From positions 1,240,001-1,304,000 of the forward strand of contig NZ_JAPEOR010000001.1 of assembly GCF_026341125.1 (NCBI RefSeq): a stretch of DNA of 64,000 nucleotides, in the 5' to 3' direction. A program made the translations under genes and the position numbers. Below, in pieces: positions 16,801 to 23,648 of the stretch. Source of the stretch: Streptomyces sp. NBC_01142 (lineage in GTDB: Bacteria; Actinomycetota; Actinomycetes; Streptomycetales; Streptomycetaceae). Position 1 is the stretch's first letter; each line of letters opens with the position of its first letter. The notes beneath the pieces were generated by a model that was not told where the DNA came from, ran no database searches, and was given only the letters and a program-made list of their open reading frames with translations.

Positions 16801-18734
16801 CGGAAGCAGCCGCGGCCAAGAACCTCGCCGAGCAGGCACAGGGCGACACGAAGATCGCCTACCAGCACGCGGCCAACGCCGCCGGCCACGCGGCGACCGC
16901 CCGTGGGTATTCGAAGGAGGCCCTGGGCTACGCGGCTGACGCCGCCAAGGCCGCCTCGCAGGCAGCGGCGTCCCTGGCCCGCACGATCGAGTACGACCGT
17001 AAGGCCACCGAGGATGCGGCCGCCGCGGACAAGGCGGCCGGGCGCGCCGAAGGCCACGCCAAGCAGGCCCGCGACTCCGCCGACCAGGCCGCCCTCGACG
17101 CCCAGGCCGCACGCGACGCCGCAGCCGCGGCCGAGCAGTCCGCCAAGGACGCACGCGCAGCCGCCACCCGCGCCGACACCGCCGCCACCGAAGCCGAACA
17201 GGCGGCCAAGGACGCGCTGAAGTACGCGCAGGAGGCACAGAAGGCAGCAGAGGAAGCGGCCCGCAACGCCGCGAACAAGCAAGTCTCTACCGGCGCGGGT
17301 ACCGGAGTCGGCGGCACGTGGTACGTCGTCGACGAGGACAGCATCGAGATCACCGACGCCAAGCAGCACAACCCCTGCGTGATCACGATCGGCTTCGAAG
17401 GCTGCACCACCACCTTCACGGTCACCTTCAGCGCGACGGTCGACTTCTTCCTCTGCACCAACCCCGACACAACGGCCAGCGCCGGCGGCTGCCCGCCGGA
17501 GGACACGCTGCTCATCGAGAGCAAGCGCATCCCGGGTCTGAAGAAGGACGTCACCAAGTACTTCTCCAAGTTGCAGCTCATGGAGATGACGCTCACCTAC
17601 AAGCTCATCAAGGCGGTCCTGGTCCAGGACTTCGTCGACTGCTGGCATGGCAGCGCCAGCGGCTGCGCCTGGGCCGCAAGCAACTTCATCCCCGGCAAGG
17701 CGTTCGCGAAGGCCGCCGAGGGGATTCGCGCTCTGGACGCCGCGATGAAGACCGGCGTCGGGGTCCGTGACGCGTTCAAGGCCCTCAAGGCCCTCGACCT
17801 GGACCCCGCGACCCTCGCCATGATCGAGCGGTCGGTGAACGCCTACGAGGACGCGTTCACGGCCTGTGCGCGCAACAGCTTCCCCGGCGCCACCCAGGTG
17901 CTGATGGCGGACGGTTCCCACAGGCCCATCAGCCAGGTGGAGGTCGGCGATCTGGTCAAGGCCACGGATCCGGCTTCCGGCAGGCTGCGGGCCCGGCAGG
18001 TCACCGATACCTACCAGCACGACACCCAGCGGCTGGTCGACCTCACCATCGCCGGTGGCGGCACGCTGGCCAGCACCGCGGGCCACAAGTTCTACGTGGT
18101 GGACCGAGGCTGGACGCTGGTCTCCGACCTGCGCGTCGGCGACCGCCTGCGCACCCCGGACGGCTCCGTCCGCGCGCTGACGGCCCTCCGTGACCGCTCG
18201 GGCCTGGCTCCGCGCACCGTCTACGACCTCACGGTCGACGACCTGCACACGTTCTTTGTGCGTACGTCGGGTGAGCGGCCCCAGGATGTGCTCGTTCACA
18301 ACTGCCTGGACCTCGTGCTGCACGAGAGAGACCGCGGGGGACACACGCTCAGGGATCATGTGAACCCCAGCCCGCAGCAAGCCGTTAACAAGGCCATTGA
18401 CGACATGCGAAGGATCCCCGGCCACCCGGGAGTAACGAGCGTCTGGAAGGACCTCGCAACGGCCCAGGCCTCTGTGGACGCGGCCTTCGCGAAGTGGTAC
18501 GCGACTCATAGGAATGAGCTGAAGACGTGGATGGAGAACACTCCCAAGGACTCGGAGAGTGCGGTGCACCTCAAGGCTTTCAAGGTCCAGCTGGACACCC
18601 CGGGCTCACTCGGGACCATCTACCCTCACACTGGCGTTGCGGACGCTCGTTCGGCCGGGAATTGGGTCTCCATCACCCTGAAGAGGTCCCGGCACAAGCC
18701 CGGGTACATGGTCTACACGTCGCACCCGGAATGA
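13824..18734 (+). CDS. Polymorphic toxin: beta-trefoil lectin, Ala-rich coiled coil, Hint domain, RNase A-like CdiA-CT toxin
   Basis: The protein has 1636 residues from TTG 13824, preceded by AAGGAA at 7-nt spacing. Regions in order are an export signal or anchor (17-37); an N-terminal region of unknown type (40-370); and a ricin-type beta-trefoil lectin with three KCLDV/L repeats (about 373-507). Then comes a huge Ala/Lys/Glu/Asp-rich helical stalk (about 515-1150) and a folded linker with several Cys. A Hint (hedgehog/intein) autoprocessing domain runs from Cys1348 through VLMADGSHRPISQVEVGDLV and AGHKFYV to VHN-C1494. The last 143 residues are the toxin, starting LHERDRGGHTLRDHV and ending YMVYTSHPE. 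This matches the bacterial RNase A-like CdiA-CT family, whose active site uses His, Arg, Thr and Tyr (family knowledge). The Hint domain presumably releases the toxin after export. Delivery route is unknown. Confidence 0.88.
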   Translation: MRPRPGLFKPRSRRSAVLTPVITSVAALAVLGGLAVQPDVLNRDTGQRIDPAGNSYDWYEDTAAEQLRQDQCLMDGVLRLGGPSMATTAQDGLNQPQDKLHELANQKHWQDTPLAQAYEKDKDEGRKEAAALHVLHEGWKKPLDGLEIPAGFSGSDFYWPPGTRDGENFYSQTGLTQWISDRFWKNESDFYEDPTPRAEGQTVKAVKDLGTPLYGKDPDPNQDDWSRNVAEQDAFEHLSDWSLEPTGADNARVFLASGGFPRTAPQPGAAEHRIAVEDLKTRFASCAWRDPMDPNKVLGDISATAAAEWQQEIASQQVQRNQLLNASKDATKALAGGAKALGDMLGHSWAADRLARWQDYWSPGGVGWVGDKPAVIEVRAAKGKCLDVQGGGKANGTPVQVYTCNGSAAQEWVVEGDDSGLHLRNASSQKCLDVSDGKADNGTKIQIWTCVSSPAQTWEYNLRATTALKNAGSGKCLDLHTFDNGSNSWLWTCNGTDPQKFTIKPSGHNGSVPPKSQFDKAKKGIADAQAGAKKQLAALKAQLESAKKSAAASDTAEQAAYGIADAAGAPRGRGLLVGQQKAQVTKGAVAALEAMVKAGTTAEAATRASAGDSETIAQRALAQTAQVKAEFRKEAAHTAELQAKAAADAAKVHRDNAKKDKETAEAKLAETVKAEADAKAAAADAHAKRLAAEAEEATARKEKETAAVKQAEAAQHKENAQAEAATAKTAKEKAEAAEATAVEKKNAAVGARDKARDLRDDAWDAAQKADAARAKADAKEAFAEAHESDSNAQESRAAANAADKHADDAEAAAGRARTEADAATQAAAEADAAATRAEAAAKRARSNADDAQAAKLKADAAVKTATSAAADAIDASEHASSEAKAAVKLAEEAEKLAKTAKSHADEANKEAGKALAASAKAAGYAHVTAQAAVDAGNAAAQVAKPANDAIQLGSPYVTTDSAASLVVLTGQASKSIADQQKAVADAHAKNAQTEAAAAKNLAEQAQGDTKIAYQHAANAAGHAATARGYSKEALGYAADAAKAASQAAASLARTIEYDRKATEDAAAADKAAGRAEGHAKQARDSADQAALDAQAARDAAAAAEQSAKDARAAATRADTAATEAEQAAKDALKYAQEAQKAAEEAARNAANKQVSTGAGTGVGGTWYVVDEDSIEITDAKQHNPCVITIGFEGCTTTFTVTFSATVDFFLCTNPDTTASAGGCPPEDTLLIESKRIPGLKKDVTKYFSKLQLMEMTLTYKLIKAVLVQDFVDCWHGSASGCAWAASNFIPGKAFAKAAEGIRALDAAMKTGVGVRDAFKALKALDLDPATLAMIERSVNAYEDAFTACARNSFPGATQVLMADGSHRPISQVEVGDLVKATDPASGRLRARQVTDTYQHDTQRLVDLTIAGGGTLASTAGHKFYVVDRGWTLVSDLRVGDRLRTPDGSVRALTALRDRSGLAPRTVYDLTVDDLHTFFVRTSGERPQDVLVHNCLDLVLHERDRGGHTLRDHVNPSPQQAVNKAIDDMRRIPGHPGVTSVWKDLATAQASVDAAFAKWYATHRNELKTWMENTPKDSESAVHLKAFKVQLDTPGSLGTIYPHTGVADARSAGNWVSITLKRSRHKPGYMVYTSHPE

Positions 18735-18747
18735 GAGTCACCTAGCA

Positions 18748-19392
18748 ATGGATCGTAAGGACATCTGGATCGACTTCGGTTTCAGCGGCCTCACCAAGTG
18801 GTACGGCAGCCTCTTCGAGTTCACTCCGTTGGAAATCGTCGTGGCTGCCGCGGACTGGGGGGAGGGTGCTTACGTACCCACCCTCCGAGAAGACGCCGTG
18901 AGGCTGTTGGAGTCACCCCTGCCGACCAGGGTGATCGACATTCTGTGGTGTGCGGCCGTGCGCTCTAAGTTCGTCCCGGATGAGCCATGGATGGACGGAC
19001 GCGATTGGCTCCGCCAGATCGTGGACGTTTGCGAGGAACGCATCCGCCGGGACGAACCGCGATTTGATGCCCTCCCTCCTGCGCCCGTCTGCGATCCGGA
19101 ACTGAGGGACGCGGTCCTCGCCGAGGTGCGAACCACCGCAACGGTGCTGGAGCACACCACCGCCGACCACCCCTACTACGGGGTGCCGGAAGTGGTCCCG
19201 TCGCTGGAACGGGTCGTCACCGAGGTCGACCCCGACCTCGGGTTCCGGCTCTTCCTTCGGGTCCTCAAGGCGTACCTGATTCCGATCAGCGAGTCGCAGC
19301 ACCTCCGGTACCTCGAACTGGGCGAGAGATTCGGGTACAACGAGTTCGTTGTCGATGACGGCACTCTCCAGTTCATGCCGCGTGCAGACTGA
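18748..19392 (+). CDS. Candidate immunity protein for the RNase A-like toxin
   Basis: This 214-aa soluble acidic protein starts 13 bp after the toxin stop codon and has no signal peptide. I do not recognise a named domain. It begins MDRKDIWIDFGFSGLTKWYG, is rich in Asp/Glu/Trp, and looks alpha-helical in the second half (VPSLERVVTEVDPDLGFRLF). Cognate immunity genes nearly always follow polymorphic toxin genes directly, and acidic immunity proteins commonly block basic RNase toxins, so immunity is the best reading. The evidence is position and composition, not homology. No clear ribosome site precedes ATG 18748, which suggests coupling to toxin translation. A hairpin at 19410-19448 ends the unit. 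Confidence 0.65.
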   Translation: MDRKDIWIDFGFSGLTKWYGSLFEFTPLEIVVAAADWGEGAYVPTLREDAVRLLESPLPTRVIDILWCAAVRSKFVPDEPWMDGRDWLRQIVDVCEERIRRDEPRFDALPPAPVCDPELRDAVLAEVRTTATVLEHTTADHPYYGVPEVVPSLERVVTEVDPDLGFRLFLRVLKAYLIPISESQHLRYLELGERFGYNEFVVDDGTLQFMPRAD

Positions 19393-19409
19393 CTGCTGAG
19401 CACTACCAC

Positions 19410-19448
19410 CGAGGGCGGTATCCCGGTCTTCCACGGGTACCGCCCTCG
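19410..19448. terminator. Terminator between the immunity gene and the XRE remnant
   Basis: CGAGGGCGGTATCCCG (19410-19425) pairs with CGGGTACCGCCCTCG (19434-19448) apart from one extra T. It serves the immunity gene and possibly the convergent remnant. The arms nearly match the pyk terminator at 20777-20815. Confidence 0.8.
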
Positions 19449-19456
19449 GGTCTTCG

Positions 19457-19735
19457 TCATCCACACCGCTCGAGATCAGGTCGGTCGGGCCTGCCCTGGA
19501 GCAGGCCACGGCCCACCACTCCTACAACGCGCTTGACGGTGTCGTCCCGTTCCGAGAAGTCCCGCGTCGGTACCTTCCTCGCCGTCTCGATCTGGCCGAT
19601 GAGTGACGCCGTGCAGAAGACGCTGACGCCCAGCTCGCCCTGCTTCAGCCCGGCGTCCTCTCTCAGGCGGCGCAGTTCGGAGCCGTAGTAGTCCAGCGGT
19701 GATGCGCTGGGATCGAGATCGCGGATGTTGACCAC
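19457..19735 (-). pseudogene. Truncated XRE/DUF5753-type regulator remnant
   Basis: The reading from GTG 19735 starts VVNIRDLDPSASPLDYYG and continues through ELRRLREDAGLKQGELG to GQIETARKVPTRDFSER. This is the start of the common Streptomyces XRE regulators that have a C-terminal DUF5753 domain. After about 65 residues the sequence becomes unrelated (DDTVKRVVGVVG...) and stops; the whole DUF5753 part is missing. So this is the HTH end of a decayed gene. It could still make a short DNA-binding peptide. It lies inside the accessory island, between the toxin/immunity unit and the TA-like pair. Confidence 0.65.
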
Positions 19736-19990
19736 GCGGCGGTCACCCCCAAGCAAACGCCTCGCGGCATACGTTTCCGATCATAGCCGAGCGTAACCGC
19801 GCCACTCCACCCTGGTGGCATGAATCACGCAACTGACCCGGAGTGCCGAGTCGACGATGGCGATGACTTCCGGGCGCACTGTGCCCGCATGCCTGCCTGG
19901 ACTCGGTGTACTTTGCGGGTAATGAGCGGCTGATTACACCGCGCACGCGCGGGCACCAGCCACCGCCGGTCTGGCATAGGAGGAAGCCGT

Positions 19991-20296
19991 ATGACCACGC
20001 AGCCCATACTGCCTACCACGCCGGTCGAGCCTCCCCCCATGCGGACCCTCGGAGAGGTCCGAGCGGCTCTCGCCGCCGGGCTGGGGTTTCCGGGTGATCT
20101 GGCGCGCATGGAGGCCGAGCTGGCGGCCACCTTGGAGCGTGTGGAGTACACCGATCTGCATGAGGTGTCGGAGATCATCGCCTCCTACCGAGGGCACGTC
20201 CTGACACGCTGCTCCCCGGGATTCGACGAAGCGCTCTCCGAAGGAATTGAGCTCGCGCTCGGTCTCAAGGAGAGCAGGGGACAGGGGGAGCGTTGA
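19991..20296 (+). CDS. DUF6247-like small protein, putative antitoxin
   Basis: The protein has 101 residues. A Pro-rich start (QPILPTTPVEPPP) is followed by a helical domain, RTLGEVRAALAAGLGFPGDL, then ARMEAELAATLERVEYTDLHEVSEIIASYR and a C-terminal helix. This matches the small DUF6247 proteins that usually precede RelE/ParE-like genes in actinomycetes (family assignment from memory). The ribosome site is strong (AGGAGG, 19978-19983). Its stop overlaps the next start by 4 nt (TTGA). Both order and coupling fit a type II antitoxin. No classical DNA-binding motif is obvious. Confidence 0.6.
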   Translation: MTTQPILPTTPVEPPPMRTLGEVRAALAAGLGFPGDLARMEAELAATLERVEYTDLHEVSEIIASYRGHVLTRCSPGFDEALSEGIELALGLKESRGQGER

Positions 20297-20601
20297 CAGG
20301 GGAGGAAGAGCAGCGCGTCATCGCCGAGTTCACCGACACGGCCCGCAAACGCGTCGAGCAGGTGGGTGGGCGTGCCGCCGCCGTGGTCCATGAGCTGCGC
20401 GCGGAGCTGGAAGTGACTCCGCGCCTCGGACGCATGGTCGGCGTCGTAAAAGGCGGCACCGAGATCTGGGTGACGCGGACCGAACCACGTGAATTTCTGC
20501 CCGGCCTGACCGTCACGTACGTATACACGCCCGAACCGCCACCGCCCACCGCTGTGATCGTGTCCGTGGTGCCCGACGACGGGGACGACGCCAGAGCGTG
20601 A
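20293..20601 (+). CDS. RelE/ParE-like small protein, putative toxin
   Basis: The protein has 102 residues from TTG 20293 (GGGGGAG site), overlapping the upstream stop. Helices EEEQRVIAEFTDTARKRVE and AAAVVHELRAELEVTPRLG are followed by strands around GVVKGGTEIWVTRT and PGLTVTYVYTP, then a hydrophobic end strand PTAVIVSVVPDD. This helix-helix-sheet order is that of RelE/ParE-fold proteins. The usual C-terminal catalytic residues are not clearly present, so activity is uncertain. It forms a coupled pair with the DUF6247-like gene, and its own stop overlaps a third tiny frame (GTGA). Confidence 0.5.
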   Translation: MTGEEEQRVIAEFTDTARKRVEQVGGRAAAVVHELRAELEVTPRLGRMVGVVKGGTEIWVTRTEPREFLPGLTVTYVYTPEPPPPTAVIVSVVPDDGDDARA

Positions 20602-20765
20602 GCGGCAGGCCGCCTGAACAGCTGTGGGCCGTAATCCGCCAGGGAGTGCGGCCCACAGCTGTCGCGGACGACGTCGACTACGGGCCCGGCACGGTGACCA
20701 TCTCGGCACGAGGCCGCAGGTTCGCCCGCGCCTGGAATGCTGTGGGCATCGAGGTCACAACCTGA
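20598..20765 (+). CDS. Tiny coupled ORF downstream of the TA-like pair
   Basis: This 55-aa reading frame starts at GTG 20598, which overlaps the previous stop (GTGA). It encodes SGRPPEQLWAVIRQGVRP then TAVADDVDYGPGTVTISARG and ends AWNAVGIEVTT. Third codon positions remain GC-rich and the composition is protein-like. The inverted repeat 20618-20662 lies inside it, so it may instead be a chance frame over a terminator-like hairpin. Function is unknown. Confidence 0.4.
   Translation: MSGRPPEQLWAVIRQGVRPTAVADDVDYGPGTVTISARGRRFARAWNAVGIEVTT
20618..20662. repeat. Inverted repeat matching the terminator at 10352-10392
   Basis: ACAGCTGTGGGCCG (20618-20631) pairs perfectly with CGGCCCACAGCTGT (20649-20662) around a 17-nt loop. 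Both arms share 12 or more bases with the hairpin at 10352-10392. It may act as a terminator for the TA-like unit despite lying within a small frame. Confidence 0.7.
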
Positions 20766-20776
20766 CCCGAACAGGA

Positions 20777-20815
20777 CGAGGGCGGTACCCCGGCCAAACC
20801 GGGGTACCGCCCTCG
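20777..20815 (-). terminator. Terminator of the pyruvate kinase gene
   Basis: A perfect 17-bp stem, CGAGGGCGGTACCCCGG / CCGGGGTACCGCCCTCG, with a 5-nt loop lies 23 nt beyond the pyk stop. It is closely similar to the hairpin at 19410-19448. Confidence 0.88.
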
Positions 20816-20837
20816 CCATCTCTGCAGGCGCAGGGGA

Positions 20838-22268
20838 CTACTTCGCGTCCACCCCGCCCAGGTGGTGCACCCGCACCATGTTCGTCGTGCCGGGGACGCC
20901 GGGAGGCGAGCCCGCCGTGATGATCATGACGTCGCCCTCGTTGTGGCGCTGGAGCTTCAGCAGCTCCGCGTCCACCAGGTCCACCATCGCGTCCGTGTTG
21001 CCCACGTGCGGCACCACGTAGGACTCCACGCCCCAGCTCAGCGCCAGCTGGCTGCGCGTCGACGCGTCCGTCGTGAAGGCCAGGATCGGCTGGGCCGTGC
21101 GGTAGCGGGCCAGGCGGCGGGCCGTGTCGCCCGACTTGGTGAAGGCCACCAGCGCCTTGCCGTCCAGGAAGTCCGCGATCTCGCAGGCCGCACGGGCCAC
21201 CGAGCCGCCCTGGGTGCGGGGCTTCTTGCCGGGGACCAGGGGCTGGAGGCCCTTGGAGAGCAGTTCCTCCTCCGCCGCGACCACGATCTTCGACATCGTC
21301 TTGACCGTCTCGATCGGGTACGCGCCGACGGACGACTCCGCGGAGAGCATGACCGCGTCCGCGCCGTCCAGGATCGCGTTCGCGACATCGGACGCCTCGG
21401 CGCGCGTCGGACGGGAGTTGGTGATCATCGACTCCATCATCTGGGTCGCCACGATCACCGGCTTGGCGTTGCGGCGGCACAGCTCGATGAGGCGCTTCTG
21501 CACCATCGGGACCTGCTCGAGCGGGTACTCCACGGCCAGGTCGCCACGGGCGACCATCACACCGTCGAACGCCATCACGACGTCCTGCATATTGGCGACC
21601 GCCTGCGGCTTCTCCACCTTGGCGATGACCGGGACCCGGCGGCCCTCCTCGTCCATCACCTTGTGGACGTCCTTGACGTCGCTCGCGTCCCGTACGAAGG
21701 AGAGCGCGACCAGGTCGCAGCCCATACGGAGTGCGAAGCGCAGGTCCTCGATGTCCTTCTCGGACAGGGCCGGGACATTGACCGCCGCGCCGGGCAGGTT
21801 GATGCCCTTGTGGTCGGAGATCACACCGCCCTCGACGACGATGGTCTTGACCCGCGGGCCCTCGACCTCGACGACGCGCAGTTCGACGTTGCCGTCGTTG
21901 ATCAGGATCTGGTCGCCCTTGGAGACATCTCCGGGCAGACCCTTGTAGGTGGTGCCGCAGATCGACTTGTCGCCGGCGACGTCTTCGGTGGTGATGGTGA
22001 ACTCGTCGCCGCGGACCAGTTCGACCGGTCCCTCGGCAAAGGTTTCCAGACGGATCTTGGGGCCCTGGAGGTCCGCCAGCACGCCGATGGCGCGGCCGGT
22101 GTCGTCGGACGCCTTGCGCACGCGGTGATACCGCTCCTCGTGCTCAGCGTGGGTCCCATGGCTCATGTTGAAACGGGCTACGTTCATGCCGGCCTCGATG
22201 AGCGCTTTCAGCTGCTCGTAGGAGTCGACGGCGGGGCCCAGTGTGCAGACGATTTTGGAACGGCGCAT
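20838..22268 (-). CDS. pyk: Pyruvate kinase
   Basis: The protein has 476 residues, full length for bacterial type I/II enzymes. It starts MRRSKIVCTLGPAVDS and continues with ARFNMSHG and LADLQGPKIR (active-site Arg/Asn region). The catalytic loop is VIAKVEKPQAV, followed by DGVMVARGDLAVE (metal and PEP site) and ATQMMESMI. The C-terminal domain has AFTKSGDTARRL. It converts PEP and ADP to pyruvate and ATP. It is the last gene on the minus strand in a glycolysis/acetate block with ackA, pta and the divergent pfkA. The 110-bp gap to ackA contains the palindrome CGGAATATTCCG and suggests its own promoter. S. coelicolor has a second pyruvate kinase elsewhere (from memory). Confidence 0.96.
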   Translation of the reverse strand: MRRSKIVCTLGPAVDSYEQLKALIEAGMNVARFNMSHGTHAEHEERYHRVRKASDDTGRAIGVLADLQGPKIRLETFAEGPVELVRGDEFTITTEDVAGDKSICGTTYKGLPGDVSKGDQILINDGNVELRVVEVEGPRVKTIVVEGGVISDHKGINLPGAAVNVPALSEKDIEDLRFALRMGCDLVALSFVRDASDVKDVHKVMDEEGRRVPVIAKVEKPQAVANMQDVVMAFDGVMVARGDLAVEYPLEQVPMVQKRLIELCRRNAKPVIVATQMMESMITNSRPTRAEASDVANAILDGADAVMLSAESSVGAYPIETVKTMSKIVVAAEEELLSKGLQPLVPGKKPRTQGGSVARAACEIADFLDGKALVAFTKSGDTARRLARYRTAQPILAFTTDASTRSQLALSWGVESYVVPHVGNTDAMVDLVDAELLKLQRHNEGDVMIITAGSPPGVPGTTNMVRVHHLGGVDAK

Positions 22269-22297
22269 AAGGCGGATCCTATCGGTTTGTTTCGATG

Positions 22298-22309
22298 CGG
22301 AATATTCCG
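22298..22309. promoter_or_regulatory. 12-bp palindrome in the pyk 5' region
   Basis: CGGAATATTCCG, a perfect palindrome 30 bp upstream of the pyk start codon in an otherwise GC-rich gap, is a candidate operator. The binding factor is unknown. Confidence 0.35.
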
Positions 22310-22379
22310 TCTGGTGGAAAGTACAAATGGGCGGCCTGCCGCTCAGGCGAGACCCTTCGGGTGAGGGCTTTCAGGCGGC

Positions 22380-23648
22380 TCAGGCGGCCGGCGAGGCGGC
22401 CGGTGCGACCAGAGCGAAGGTCTGCTGGGCGATCTCCAATTCCTCGTCCGTCGGGACCACGGCCACCACGACCCGTGCGTACGCCGCCGAGACGATGCGC
22501 GCCTCGTCGGAACGTACGGCATTGAGCTCGGCGTCCAGCGCCAGCCCCAGCTCCTCCAGGCCGGCGACGGCAGCTTCCCGCACCGGCGCCGCGTTCTCAC
22601 CGACCCCGGCAGTGAACGCGACCGCGTCCACCCGGCCGAGCACCGCGTAGTACGCGCCGATGTACTTCTTCAGCCGGTGGATGTAGATGTCGAAGGCGAG
22701 CTGTGCGCGCTCGTCGCCCTCGTCGATCCGGCGGCGGATCTCCCGCATGTCGTTGTCGCCGCACAGGCCCACCAGGCCGCTCTTCTTGTTGAGCAGCTCG
22801 TCGATGTCGTCCGCCGACATTCCGGCGACCCGCTTGAGGTGGAAGGTCACCGCGGGGTCGATGTCACCGGAGCGCGTACCCATCACGAGCCCCTCCAAGG
22901 GGGTCAGCCCCATCGAGGTGTCCACGCACCGGCCGCCCGCGACCGCCGACGCCGAGGCCCCGTTGCCCAGGTGCAGGACGATGACGTTCACCTCGGACGG
23001 ATCCTTGCCCAGCAGAGCCGCCGTCTGGCGGGAGACGTACGCGTGCGAGGTGCCGTGGAAGCCGTACCGGCGGATCCGGTGGGCGTCGGCAGTCTCGATG
23101 TCGATCGCGTACCGCGCCGCGGACTCCGGCATCGTCGTGTGGAAGGCGGTGTCGAAGACCGCGACCTGGGGGAGGTCCGGGCGCAGCTCCTGGGCCGTAC
23201 GGATACCGATGATGTTCGCCGGGTTGTGCAGCGGCGCGACCGGGACCAGGCGCTCGACCTCGGCGAGCACCTCGTCGGTGATCACGGTCGGAGCCGTGAA
23301 CTTCAGACCGCCGTGCACCACCCGGTGACCGATCGCCGCCAGCTCGGGGGAGTCCAGGCCGATCCCGTCGTGCGCCAGCTCCTCCGCGACCGCCTTCAGG
23401 GCCGCGCCGTGGTCGGCGATCCGTCCGGTGCGCTCGCGCTTCTCGCGGCTGCCGCCGGTCAGCGGGGTGTGCACCAGGCGGGACGTCTCCTCGCCGATGC
23501 GCTCGACCAGGCCGACGGCCAGACGCGAGCTGTCACGCATGTCGAGCAGCTGGTACTTCACCGACGAGGAGCCGGAGTTGAGGACGAGGACGCGGGTCGC
23601 GTGGGTCGGACTGGTCACGGTGGGGGCGCCTTCTGTTGCGAGGGTCAT
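22380..23648 (-). CDS. ackA: Acetate kinase
   Basis: The protein has 422 residues from ATG 23648, which overlaps the pta stop by 4 nt. A GTG at 23618 with a GAAGG site ten bases upstream is a reasonable shorter start and fits the usual beginning RVLVLNSGSSSVKYQL better. Acetokinase signatures are present: NSGSSSVKYQLLD, HRVVHGG, the catalytic Asp in VFDTAFHTTMP, YGFHGTSHAYV, VLHLGNGAS and FTAGVGENA. The enzyme makes acetate and ATP from acetyl phosphate and ADP, or activates acetate in reverse. With pta it forms the acetyl-CoA/acetate pathway; translational coupling keeps their amounts matched. Confidence 0.95.
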   Translation of the reverse strand: MTLATEGAPTVTSPTHATRVLVLNSGSSSVKYQLLDMRDSSRLAVGLVERIGEETSRLVHTPLTGGSREKRERTGRIADHGAALKAVAEELAHDGIGLDSPELAAIGHRVVHGGLKFTAPTVITDEVLAEVERLVPVAPLHNPANIIGIRTAQELRPDLPQVAVFDTAFHTTMPESAARYAIDIETADAHRIRRYGFHGTSHAYVSRQTAALLGKDPSEVNVIVLHLGNGASASAVAGGRCVDTSMGLTPLEGLVMGTRSGDIDPAVTFHLKRVAGMSADDIDELLNKKSGLVGLCGDNDMREIRRRIDEGDERAQLAFDIYIHRLKKYIGAYYAVLGRVDAVAFTAGVGENAAPVREAAVAGLEELGLALDAELNAVRSDEARIVSAAYARVVVAVVPTDEELEIAQQTFALVAPAASPAA

